Positions 1 through 6,943 of a DNA stretch of 64,000 nucleotides are shown here, piece by piece. A program made the position numbers and the translations under genes. How positions within the stretch are numbered: position 1 is the first letter of the stretch; the number at the start of each line of letters is the position of its first letter. This stretch comes from Pseudomonadota bacterium (GTDB taxonomy: Bacteria > Myxococcota_A > UBA796 > GCA-2862545): assembly GCA_947505245.1 (NCBI GenBank), contig CANNIZ010000008.1, positions 1 through 64,000 on the forward strand, read 5' to 3'. A model generated the notes under the pieces. It was not told where the DNA came from. It worked only from the letters and a program-made list of their open reading frames with translations, and searched no databases.

Positions 1-750
1 ACGGATGATCTGCACGCGACCTTCAAGACGCAGCACCCCAGCGTGCCCATGAGCCGCACCAGCGTGCTGCGAATCCTGAACGGTACCGACCTTCGACCGC
101 ACCGAATGCAGGTCTGGATGCACAGCCCCGACCCCGATTTCCGCGTGAAGGCCAACGCGATCTGCGGGTTGTACCTTCGGCCGCCAGCGGGAGTCACGTT
201 GTGCATCGACGAGAAGACCGGCATGCAGGCCCTGTCCAGGCGCTTCGCGACGAAATGGCCGACCGTCGGTCAGTGGGGCCGGCGCGAGTTCGAGTACAAG
301 CGCCACGGCACCGCGACGCTGTTCGCCGCGTTCGAGGTCGGAAGCGGTCGAGTGTACGGGGAGGTGCGGAAGAAGCGGAAGGCCGCGGATCTGATGGCCT
401 TCATGGAATCGGTCGCACGCCAATACCCGAGTGGCGACGTGCACGTCGTTTGGGACAACCTCAACATCCACTACGACGGCGCCGACGAGCGGTGGACGCG
501 CTTCAACCGCCGGCACGACAACCGCTTCCATTTTCACTACACGCCGATCCACGCGTCCTGGTTGAACCAGGTCGAGCTCTTCTTCAGCCGCGTCGAGCGC
601 CGCGTCCTGCGGCACGCGAGCTTCAGCAGCGTGCAGCACCTCACGACCGAGGTTCTCGGCTACATCGCGCATTGGAACGCACGCGAGCGCAAGCCGTACC
701 GTTGGAAGTTCCGCGGATTCCCGCTAGAACTGGCCCGGTCGGCCGCTTGA
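1..750 (+). CDS. IS630-family transposase, 5' end cut by window edge
   Basis: The frame is open from the first base; the first ATG inside the window (43) is unlikely to be the real start. The protein shows the DDE catalytic core typical of IS630/Tc1-type transposases: the first Asp in the segment CIDEKTGMQAL, the second in VVWDNLNIH, and the terminal Glu in NQVELFFSRVERRVL, followed by a C-terminal segment ending near position 750. The three catalytic motifs are in the normal order and the frame has no interruption, so the visible part looks intact. The enzyme would cut and rejoin DNA at the ends of its insertion sequence. The helix-turn-helix region expected upstream lies largely outside the window. 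I could not identify the right inverted repeat of the insertion sequence; it should lie just after 750. Confidence 0.85.
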   Translation, partial: TDDLHATFKTQHPSVPMSRTSVLRILNGTDLRPHRMQVWMHSPDPDFRVKANAICGLYLRPPAGVTLCIDEKTGMQALSRRFATKWPTVGQWGRREFEYKRHGTATLFAAFEVGSGRVYGEVRKKRKAADLMAFMESVARQYPSGDVHVVWDNLNIHYDGADERWTRFNRRHDNRFHFHYTPIHASWLNQVELFFSRVERRVLRHASFSSVQHLTTEVLGYIAHWNARERKPYRWKFRGFPLELARSAA

Positions 751-776
751 ACCCTCGGCCGACAGTCGGGTTCGGC

Positions 777-1049
777 ATGGCGATCGACATGGACAAAGAG
801 GTGCGCACGACCGAGAGCGCCCTCGCTGAGCGCGGTCTCTCGCACGTCACCGTCACGAAGCGAGGCAAAGCCCTGACGCTCCTCATCGACCACGACGATG
901 CTGACGTTCGTATGACCCACGTCTCCGGGAGAACGTGGCGCCTCGACGTCCACCACCACACGGGCAAGTGGGAGCAGACGCCCTTCACGGGCGACATCGA
1001 CGAGTTGATCGACGCCGCGCTCAGCCTCGGCCGGCTCGACGACTACTGA
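777..1049 (+). CDS. Hypothetical protein, 90 aa
   Basis: Small acidic protein starting at ATG 777, 26 bases after the transposase stop. An upstream extension of the same frame over the transposase gene is a shadow, so the internal ATG was chosen. The sequence begins MAIDMDKEVRTTESALAE and has alternating charged and hydrophobic segments suggesting a small alpha/beta fold, including a run of histidines near residue 55. I see no signal peptide, membrane segment or recognised motif. It could be cargo of the insertion sequence or a gene of the host element. Function unknown; the call rests on reading-frame length and position. Confidence 0.5.
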   Translation: MAIDMDKEVRTTESALAERGLSHVTVTKRGKALTLLIDHDDADVRMTHVSGRTWRLDVHHHTGKWEQTPFTGDIDELIDAALSLGRLDDY

Positions 1050-1079
1050 TCGGCCGCCGAAACTTGCCGGGCCTGGCGC

Positions 1080-1125
1080 GGCCACAACGGCGACCATGGT
1101 CGACCTTCCTCCGACTTGTGGCCGC
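1080..1125 (+). repeat. 46-base direct repeat with internal palindrome, copy 1
   Basis: Identical to 1206-1251. The unit starts with ggccacaa (1080-1087) and ends with its reverse complement ttgtggcc (1116-1123), so each copy can form a hairpin. A perfect 12-base palindrome, cgaccatggtcg, lies inside at 1091-1102. Confidence 0.9.
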
Positions 1126-1205
1126 GAAGAGACCCATCCGGACCACCGATCCGGCCAGAGTCGCCCCGATGGTCCCACCATCCCCCGCGTTGTGGCCGCG
1201 AACAC

Positions 1206-1251
1206 GGCCACAACGGCGACCATGGTCGACCTTCCTCCGACTTGTGGCCGC
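1206..1251 (+). repeat. 46-base direct repeat with internal palindrome, copy 2
   Basis: Second identical copy, 126 bases after the first. A further ttgtggcc at 1190-1197 forms another inverted pair with the ggccacaa at 1206-1213, so the zone alternates between the two orientations of the same 8-mer. Confidence 0.9.
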
Positions 1252-1545
1252 CGCGACTCGCCGACGACCGGCGGGGCCGCCGAAACTGGCGACACACTTA
1301 CGATCCGGCGTACTAGCCGGCTTTGCGGACCACAACGAGGATGGCGAATTCGGCGACCTCCCATTTCTCAAAATGCCGCCGCCGCCGAGGCAGTGCGTGT
1401 CGATGCGTCAGACCGACTCCCGTGGCGACACGGCGTCCGTTCGGCGTCCGCATCGGACCGCCATGTTGCGAACCGCATCGAACACAGGTTGAAACGCCGC
1501 CATGTCATGTCGTGCACATGTCATGTCCACAACCCGGAGCATTTC

Positions 1546-2682
1546 ATGTCGGACCTGAATCTCGCGTCGTTCCGCGATCATCTCGCCGCCATGTTGGGCG
1601 ACATGCCCACTGAAGTCGTCGACTGGCGGGCGTCGATGTTCAGCCATGCCCGTCCCGATCGACAACTTGCCAACACGGCCGCCAAGCTGGTCGCCATGCC
1701 GGACGGCGGCATCCTGATCGCCCTGATCCGCGGCGGCAACGCAGACGTGGCCGGAGCCCAGACAGCTGCAGTTCGACAGCTCGAAAGCAGCGCGCCGGGC
1801 GCCGTGATCGACGTGAGCGCAGTCCCTTTGATCGAGGGCCTCGCGATCGCGTTCCAGCTTAGGCACATCGCGGCGGTGCGGGGCGTGAGTGGTGAACTCG
1901 ACGCCATCGCGGGCGCGGGCCTCCACGATCTCGATCCCGCCGCCATCGATGCGCTTCGCCCGTTTGCGCGGAGCCGCGAGGACGACTTCATGGACGTGTG
2001 GACTCCCGATCAGCGCCTCCTGCTCGACGCCCGCGCGGCAGTCGTGGTCGACGAGGACTCCGCGCCCACCGTCGCCGGGCTCGTCGCCCTCGGACTGGAG
2101 CCGTGGCGGCACGTTCCCGGCATGCGCGTGCTCGTCCGCGACGGTGGGGCGCGCTGGGTCGTCGGCAACGCACGCCAGCTCCCCGGCCGCGTCGCGCAAC
2201 AGCTCCTGCCCGCGGGGCCGTGCGCCGAGGTAGTGGCCGAGCTGATCACGAACGCGATCGCGCACCGTGACTGGACCGACGACGCCCGTCACCTCCCGAT
2301 CGAGGTGCATCGCCGCGGCCGCGAGATCGACGTCAAGAGCCCCGGCGCGTTCACCGCCTCCGAAGGTCGTCTCACCGAAGGACATGGAGTTCCGGGACAA
2401 CGTCGACGACGAGGATCTCGAACCCGTCGACGCCTCCTTCGTCTGGTCGCCGAACCCCGGCTTCCCCGCGTACCTGCGCCAGGTCCGCAGCAACGCCGGC
2501 GTCTCCCTGCGCGACGTCGCCGCCGCCCTCGGCATGTCCTACTCGTGGCTCGCGCGGCTGGAGACCGGCGGATCCGCCCGTCCACCGAGCGTCGGCCGGT
2601 TGAGCCAGATGGCCGACCTCTACGGCGTGGACATCAGCGAGATGCTGCACGAGGCCGGTGTTCGCGTGGAGTTGCCCGCTGA
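1546..2682 (+). pseudogene. AlbA_2/RecG-like transcriptional regulator, C-terminus lost
   Basis: ATG 1546 has a GGAG at 1536-1539. The protein resembles regulators with an N-terminal AlbA_2 (Schlafen-type) domain followed by an HATPase_c_4 domain: the segment TVAGLVALGLEPWRHVPG fits the middle of that family, and ELITNAIAHRDW near residue 240 fits its conserved ATP-binding motif. After about residue 265 (SPGAFTASEG) the similarity stops; the frame continues to 2682 as Arg-rich sequence antiphase to the downstream XRE gene. The expected remainder of the ATPase domain and the C-terminal winged helix are absent, so I read this as a truncated or frameshifted gene. A short functional form ending near 2370 cannot be excluded, but there is no stop codon there. 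Confidence 0.55.
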
Positions 2683-2893
2683 TCACGACGCGAACGCTTC
2701 GCTCGACGCGAAGTTCGCCGCCGTGCTGCTCCATCCCGACCTGCGCCCGCCGCTGTTCACCGAAGATTCGATCCACTACGTCCCCGACCGCGTGAAACAG
2801 CAGTGGCTCGCGTTCGCCGAGAAGCTTGCCAAACACAAGGAACCCGCCGCGTTCCTGGCCCGCATCCTGCGGACCGCCAAGAGGAGCTCGTGA
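2384..2893 (+). CDS. XRE-family helix-turn-helix regulator, 169 aa
   Basis: The start is ATG 2384, where similarity begins; the frame is open further up but only over the broken regulator. A helix-turn-helix of the XRE/Cro type lies at about residues 30-85, with the typical run SLRDVAAALGMSYSWLARLE and a following SVGRLSQMADLYGVDISEML. The C-terminal half (residues 90-169) is a charged alpha-helical region with no recognised domain. The protein probably binds DNA as a dimer and may control genes of the mobile element. The AGGA before the ATG is only a few bases away, so the initiation site is moderately certain. It overlaps the out-of-frame tail of the upstream broken gene by about 300 bases, which suggests that the tail is not real. 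Confidence 0.75.
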   Translation: MEFRDNVDDEDLEPVDASFVWSPNPGFPAYLRQVRSNAGVSLRDVAAALGMSYSWLARLETGGSARPPSVGRLSQMADLYGVDISEMLHEAGVRVELPADHDANASLDAKFAAVLLHPDLRPPLFTEDSIHYVPDRVKQQWLAFAEKLAKHKEPAAFLARILRTAKRSS

Positions 2894-2922
2894 CGTGAAC
2901 CTCGTCTCGGGGCCGGGGAAAC

Positions 2923-3297
2923 ATGGGAACCGAACGCAGCGAACTCCATCGGTCGTGGTGCCTACACCTCGGTATGCCCCTCGACCCCTCCACCTGGCTG
3001 CGCCACCGCGACGTCGTCGCGCACCTCCACGTCGATCCGAAGACCCTCCGCGCGCGGATGGCCGAAAACCCGCCACACCTCGAGCCGCCGTGGATCAACG
3101 TCGGCAGCCTGCGCCGCCCCGACTACCGCTGGCGCGCTGAGGGCGTCGACGCCTGGTGGATCGCGGTGAACCGCTGGCGCTCGCCCGACCCGACGGCACC
3201 GCCCGAGCATCCCCAGAGCCGCCGGCCGCGCGCCAAGGCCGCCAACTCCGGCAGCATCGTGGCGATGGTGCGCGCCCAGCTGAAGGACGCAGCGTAG
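2923..3297 (+). CDS. Excisionase/MerR-like DNA-binding protein
   Basis: A 124-residue protein with a winged-helix-like N-terminal part: WLRHRDVVAHLHVDPKTL resembles the helix-turn-helix of small excisionases, and the aromatic/basic YRWRAEGVDAWW fits the wing and second helix. The C-terminal 40 residues are Pro/Arg-rich. It sits between the XRE regulator and the integrase, where recombination directionality factors are often found. An alternative start is ATG 2974, which removes 17 residues before the first helix and may be the true start. The role in excision is inferred from position and fold-like pattern only; it might simply be a small regulator. Confidence 0.6.
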   Translation: MGTERSELHRSWCLHLGMPLDPSTWLRHRDVVAHLHVDPKTLRARMAENPPHLEPPWINVGSLRRPDYRWRAEGVDAWWIAVNRWRSPDPTAPPEHPQSRRPRAKAANSGSIVAMVRAQLKDAA

Positions 3298-3394
3298 CGC
3301 TCCACGGTGGGAACCGTTTGGGCCTTCCCAGAACCCGAAGATTACGTCAAGTTCAGGGGGTCGGCGCGCGCCGCGCCGTGCGAGGGCTCCGTAG

Positions 3395-5068
3395 ATGTCG
3401 AGTATTGAACGACGTAATGACGCATGGCGCATCCGTTGGCGCGACCCCGACGGCACGCCGCACAGCCGCCAGCTCCCCACCCGTCGCGCGGCGACCGATC
3501 TCCAGCGCGAGATCGACGACGCGATCGCGCGTGGCCACCGCTGGGAGGCGCGCGACGCCCACCCGCAGGCAGACCTGCGGCCGCTGCTGGCGGACTACGG
3601 CGCCGAGTGCGCACGCGTGCTGAAGCCTGAGACGGCGATCCGCTACGCGAGGGCCCTCGACATGTTCCAGCGCTACCTCGACAAGACGCTCGGGCCGGGC
3701 GCACCGCTGCCTCCAACGTTGTTCACGCGGCGGCTGCTCGCCGACTGGTACGCCGATCTGAAGCACGGCGGCATGCACGGCGCGGATCGGTGCGACGCCA
3801 CCCGGCGCAAGATCGTCGAGATCGTGCAGCTCGCCTGGAAGTGGCTGTACGACAACGACGAGACCGGCGCGGACGTGCCGCCGCCGCGCACGCTTCGCAT
3901 GGCGCGGGAGCCCTCGAAGCCCACGGTCGCGCCGACCTGGGCCGAGATGGATGCCTGCATCAGCGCGATGAAGGGCTGGCAACACGATCTCGGCGTCCTG
4001 CTGCGGTTCACGGGCCTGCGCGTGCACCAGGCGATGTCGTTGAAATGGAGCGACCTCGACCTGAAGAACGCGCGCCTCGTCGTCCGCGGTGAGCTGGGCA
4101 AGAGCCCTCAGGAACAGCGGGGCCGCATCGTCCCGGTCAGCAAGCACCTCGTCACGCAGGTCGCCGAGTGGGACCGCGACGACACCGGCTACCTCGTCGT
4201 GTCGAACCGAAAGCGTGAGCACCGCAACGAGCGGATGGCCCGCGCGCGCGACGTGGAGCGCGCCTGGAAGCGCGCCGGCGTGCGGGAGGACGCGTGGATC
4301 GGACGGCCGCACCACGCGTTCCGGAAGGGGTTCGTGAGCGAGCTCAAGCGGGCCGGCGCTGACAGCGACGCCGTCGAGTTCCTCGTCGGTCACAGCCTCG
4401 GGCTGCGCGGCGTGTACATCGATCCGGACGCTCTGCCGCTGCGAGGCGCGGTCGATAAGATTCCGGACCTGCACAGCCAGCCGGTGTTTGGCGCGCTCGA
4501 CGCCGCTGACCCGCGTCCGGTGCGAGAGATCACGCTCGATGATCAACCGTGTCCCAGCCGTGTCCCGACCTTCAGGATCACACGCCGGAACACCGTTCGA
4601 ATGTCAACGTTGACGCGCCTGGACGGAGGCGGAGGGATTCGAACCCACGGACCCCGGAGGGCCTCCAGTTTTCAAGACTGGTGCCTTAAACCGCTCGGCC
4701 ACACCTCCACGGCGCGTCCGTTCCTGCAGTATGCCGCGCCCCAAGGGTCGTCAACGCGGCGGGGCGGAACGCCGCTCACGCGAACAGGGACTTCGCGTTG
4801 CCCCCGAGCACGCGCTCGAGGTCGGCGGGCGGCACGGCGCGCGCGGCGAGCCGCAGCAGCTCGCGGTCCCAGGCGTACGGGAGGTTCGGAAAGTCGGTGC
4901 CGTACAGGATGCGATCGGGCCGCGCGTCCACGAGGTCCCACGGGACGGGGTGGGGGAAGTAGCCCGCGACGGCCATCGTCGTGTCGAGCCAGAGGTTGTC
5001 GAAACGCTCGAGCAGGTGCAGGTACGCGGCGGTCTCGTCAAAGCCGAGGTGGGGCACCACGAGCTTGA
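3395..5068 (+). CDS. Tyrosine recombinase (phage-type integrase), frame runs through tRNA-Ser
   Basis: The N-terminal part (residues 1-60) resembles the arm-binding domain with SSIERRNDAWRIRWRDPDG, residues 75-175 the core-binding SAM-like domain, and residues 185-345 the catalytic domain. All catalytic residues are present: Arg209 (TGLRVHQ), His307 and Arg310 (HHAFRKG), His333 (VGHSLG) and Tyr341 (GVYIDP). The enzyme should insert the element at the adjacent tRNA gene. Conserved sequence ends near residue 390 (about 4560). No stop follows; the frame enters the antisense of tRNA-Ser, which encodes the familiar spurious peptide GGGGIRTHGP, and stops only at 5068, over the amidohydrolase gene on the other strand. 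The mature C-terminus is therefore uncertain and may differ in the excised form. Confidence 0.85.
   Translation: MSSIERRNDAWRIRWRDPDGTPHSRQLPTRRAATDLQREIDDAIARGHRWEARDAHPQADLRPLLADYGAECARVLKPETAIRYARALDMFQRYLDKTLGPGAPLPPTLFTRRLLADWYADLKHGGMHGADRCDATRRKIVEIVQLAWKWLYDNDETGADVPPPRTLRMAREPSKPTVAPTWAEMDACISAMKGWQHDLGVLLRFTGLRVHQAMSLKWSDLDLKNARLVVRGELGKSPQEQRGRIVPVSKHLVTQVAEWDRDDTGYLVVSNRKREHRNERMARARDVERAWKRAGVREDAWIGRPHHAFRKGFVSELKRAGADSDAVEFLVGHSLGLRGVYIDPDALPLRGAVDKIPDLHSQPVFGALDAADPRPVREITLDDQPCPSRVPTFRITRRNTVRMSTLTRLDGGGGIRTHGPRRASSFQDWCLKPLGHTSTARPFLQYAAPQGSSTRRGGTPLTRTGTSRCPRARARGRRAARRARRAAAARGPRRTGGSESRCRTGCDRAARPRGPTGRGGGSSPRRPSSCRARGCRNARAGAGTRRSRQSRGGAPRA
4624..4708 (-). tRNA. tRNA-Ser(TGA)
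   Basis: The 5' end of the RNA is at 4708. Acceptor arms at 4702-4708 and 4625-4631 pair over seven bases, with the discriminator G at 4624. The anticodon loop is CTTGAAA between CCAGT and ACTGG, giving anticodon TGA. The long variable arm, typical of serine tRNAs, follows, and the T-arm contains GGTTCGAATCC. CCA is not encoded. The 3' half is the likely attachment site of the element on its left. Confidence 0.95.
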
Positions 5069-5684
5069 GCTTCGGGTGGTCGCGCAGCACGCGCTCGACG
5101 CGGTCCACGCTGCAAAGCGCGTGGGGGTCGCACTTGTACGCGGGCGACTTTGGCTCGCGCCCGGCGTGCATGACGAGCGGTCGCCCGGCGGCCGCGCACG
5201 CCTCGTACACCTCGACCATGCGCGACTCGTCGGGGGCGAAGCACTCATGGCAGTGGAGCTTCACGCCTCTGTGGCCGGCGGCGAACGCGTCAGCGAGGAT
5301 CGCTCTCGCGCCGGGCTCGCCAGGGAACACCGTCGCCATCGGCACGACGGCGGGTTCCTCGGCCGCGAGCTCGGCGACGAACGTGTTGAGCGCGCGCGCC
5401 ATGCCGGCCTTGTGCGCGTAGTGCAGCGCGACGACGCGTTCGACGCCGCGGTCGAGCTGGAAGCGCACGGTCTCGCGCGCGTACAACTTGTACCGGATCG
5501 GCCAGCCGTGCTCCTCGAACCACGCCCACACCGCGTTGAACAGGCGATCGGGGAACACGTGGACGTGGGCGTCCCACACGGGCGGCAGGCCATCGGGGAG
5601 CCGCGCGCCTTCAGGGTCGCCGAGGGCCTGCAGCTTCGTCGGCAGCGCGCCGCAGGTGCAGCCGGGGACGGGCTCGTCGGTCAC
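4776..5684 (-). CDS. Amidohydrolase-family metal-dependent hydrolase, 302 aa
   Basis: TIM-barrel hydrolase of the amidohydrolase-2 type. Metal-binding and catalytic motifs appear in order: DAHVHVF near the N-terminus, KLHCHE in the middle, VMHAG, VVPHLGFDE and the terminal LYGTDFPNLPY with the conserved Asp. Length fits the family. It probably hydrolyses or decarboxylates a small organic molecule; the substrate cannot be told. The start is GTG 5684, sharing four bases (GTGA) with the stop of the DUF790 gene, which indicates translational coupling; the same frame stays open upstream but only as a shadow of that gene. It is the last gene of a four-gene minus-strand operon. Its link to the nuclease-type upstream genes is not obvious and may be only positional. 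Confidence 0.85.
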   Translation of the reverse strand: MTDEPVPGCTCGALPTKLQALGDPEGARLPDGLPPVWDAHVHVFPDRLFNAVWAWFEEHGWPIRYKLYARETVRFQLDRGVERVVALHYAHKAGMARALNTFVAELAAEEPAVVPMATVFPGEPGARAILADAFAAGHRGVKLHCHECFAPDESRMVEVYEACAAAGRPLVMHAGREPKSPAYKCDPHALCSVDRVERVLRDHPKLKLVVPHLGFDETAAYLHLLERFDNLWLDTTMAVAGYFPHPVPWDLVDARPDRILYGTDFPNLPYAWDRELLRLAARAVPPADLERVLGGNAKSLFA

Positions 5685-6913
5685 CGGGCTACCCGCTCGA
5701 TCGCCTCGAGCACGGCTTTGGGGGGCACGACCTCCTTGAACGGGATGATCGCGCCGGCGAAGCCCTCGAGATCGCCATCGCCGTCGTCGCCGAGCAGCTT
5801 GCGGCTGACGGCGAGCACGAGGTTTCCAGGGCCGTGGCGCTTGAGCAGCTCGGTGCGGTTCTTGAGCCAGTCCTTGCGCCAGTAGCCGACGACCTCGAGC
5901 CAGGCGGTGCGCTTCCCGTGGGTGAACTTCAAATCGGGGAGCACGATGCTGCGGCCGTCGAGATCGAGCGGCTCGGTGCGATCGCTCACGACCCACTTCG
6001 ACTCGAGGCTCGGCCAGCGGTCGACGAGGCCCTGCTGCTCTTTGCTCACCCACGCGCCGTTGTCGGGGAGATGCGAGACGAGGCCATCTTCGTTGGAGAG
6101 CGCGAGGACGCGCTTGAGCGCGCGCTTGGTCCACACGATGTCCGCTTCGAGCGTCCACGCGCCGTCCTGCAGCAGCAGCGCCGGCAGGAATTGGGCGAGC
6201 TTCAGGCCGTAGCGGGTGGACTGCGAGAACATCGACATCGGGCCGTCGAGCGACAGCACCACGTCTTTTCCGACGCGCTTCGCGGTGTGCACCAGCTGGT
6301 GGAATTTCACCCACCGGAACAGCTGCTTGAGCCGCTCCGGGCGCGGATCGACGAGGATCACCCGCACGGCGGTGGCGTGGAGCAGCACGGACTGCGCGAG
6401 CGCCGTGTCGTACCGCGCGAGCAGCGTGTCGGCGTCCAACACGTCACACCCGGTAATCTCCTGTTCGTCAGGCCGATCGGCGTACAGCGCGGCCGCGAGT
6501 GCTGTGGCCTCCGTGCCGCGCGTGGCGGCCTCCGCCGCGAGGACGTCTGCGGCGACGGGGCGCCCGAGGGGGCCGGCTTCAAGCGCGACAGGCCCCATCA
6601 CGGCGGCTCGTCGGAACACCGCGAGGCGCTGCTCGACCGGGTCGCCGTCGACCGCGACGACGAAGTCGCTGCGATCTTCGAGTACGCGCGCGAGGCCCTT
6701 CCACAGCTTGTGATCGCGGCTGTCGCCGATCACGCTCTTGACGCTCTCTTCGATGCGCGCGCGCGGCCAGCGCTCCTCGGCGGCGGAGGTGAACACGCCG
6801 ACGAGGGCCTCGGCGGCCTCCCGCGCGACGGGTCGGTCGGCGACGAACTGGGGCACGATGTTCGGCCCGGCGAGGCGGACGCGAAGGAGCGGGGAGGGGA
6901 TCACGCCGGCCAT
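5681..6913 (-). CDS. DUF790-family nuclease (Bax1-like), 410 aa
   Basis: The sequence fits the DUF790 family, whose archaeal member Bax1 is a nuclease that pairs with the XPB helicase (established for the family). Diagnostic segments are RLKQLFRWVKFHQLV, SLDGPMSMFSQSTRYG and KLAQFLPALLL in the middle. Near the C-terminus the PD-(D/E)XK-like core LPDLKF then WLEVVGYWRKDWL carries the Asp, Glu and Lys expected for metal-dependent DNA cleavage. Full family length. No XPB-type helicase is present in this operon or elsewhere in the window, so this is an orphan Bax1-like protein here. It lies 30 bases downstream of the 797-residue protein and overlaps the amidohydrolase by four bases. A role in DNA repair or in defence is inference. 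Confidence 0.8.
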   Translation of the reverse strand: MAGVIPSPLLRVRLAGPNIVPQFVADRPVAREAAEALVGVFTSAAEERWPRARIEESVKSVIGDSRDHKLWKGLARVLEDRSDFVVAVDGDPVEQRLAVFRRAAVMGPVALEAGPLGRPVAADVLAAEAATRGTEATALAAALYADRPDEQEITGCDVLDADTLLARYDTALAQSVLLHATAVRVILVDPRPERLKQLFRWVKFHQLVHTAKRVGKDVVLSLDGPMSMFSQSTRYGLKLAQFLPALLLQDGAWTLEADIVWTKRALKRVLALSNEDGLVSHLPDNGAWVSKEQQGLVDRWPSLESKWVVSDRTEPLDLDGRSIVLPDLKFTHGKRTAWLEVVGYWRKDWLKNRTELLKRHGPGNLVLAVSRKLLGDDGDGDLEGFAGAIIPFKEVVPPKAVLEAIERVAR

Positions 6914-6943
6914 CCAGCGGGTTCGCGGACGATCGGGTCGCGT

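Larger units (their letters stand above)
1050..1545. other. Non-coding stretch of about 500 bases with repeats
   Basis: No gene is supported here. A reading frame on the plus strand is open from 1096 but shows no protein-like sequence before residue positions corresponding to 1546, and it covers duplicated DNA. The stretch holds two 46-base direct repeats (listed separately) and extra copies of the 8-mer ttgtggcc and its complement. The 12-mer gccgccgaaact occurs near 1054 and again near 1275, which suggests that a longer unit was duplicated and then diverged. The 1320-1530 part shows nothing recognisable. Confidence 0.6.
1..4660. mobile_element. End of an integrated element at tRNA-Ser (left part outside window)
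   Basis: The stretch left of the tRNA-Ser gene carries an IS630-type transposase, a repeat-rich non-coding zone, a decayed regulator, an XRE regulator, an excisionase-like protein and a tyrosine recombinase whose gene points at the 3' end of the tRNA. An integrase next to a tRNA 3' end is the usual layout of an island or prophage that inserts at a tRNA gene (established pattern). The right boundary should lie in the 3' half of the tRNA, about 4624-4660. The other boundary is not in the window, and I saw no second copy of the tRNA 3' end to the left, so the element's size is unknown. No capsid or conjugation genes are visible in this part. Confidence 0.6.

Noticed and set aside
4560..5068. C-terminal tail of the integrase frame after residue 390 as a protein domain
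   Set aside because: The segment GGGGIRTHGP is the well-known translation of tRNA antisense DNA; the rest overlaps the amidohydrolase on the other strand.
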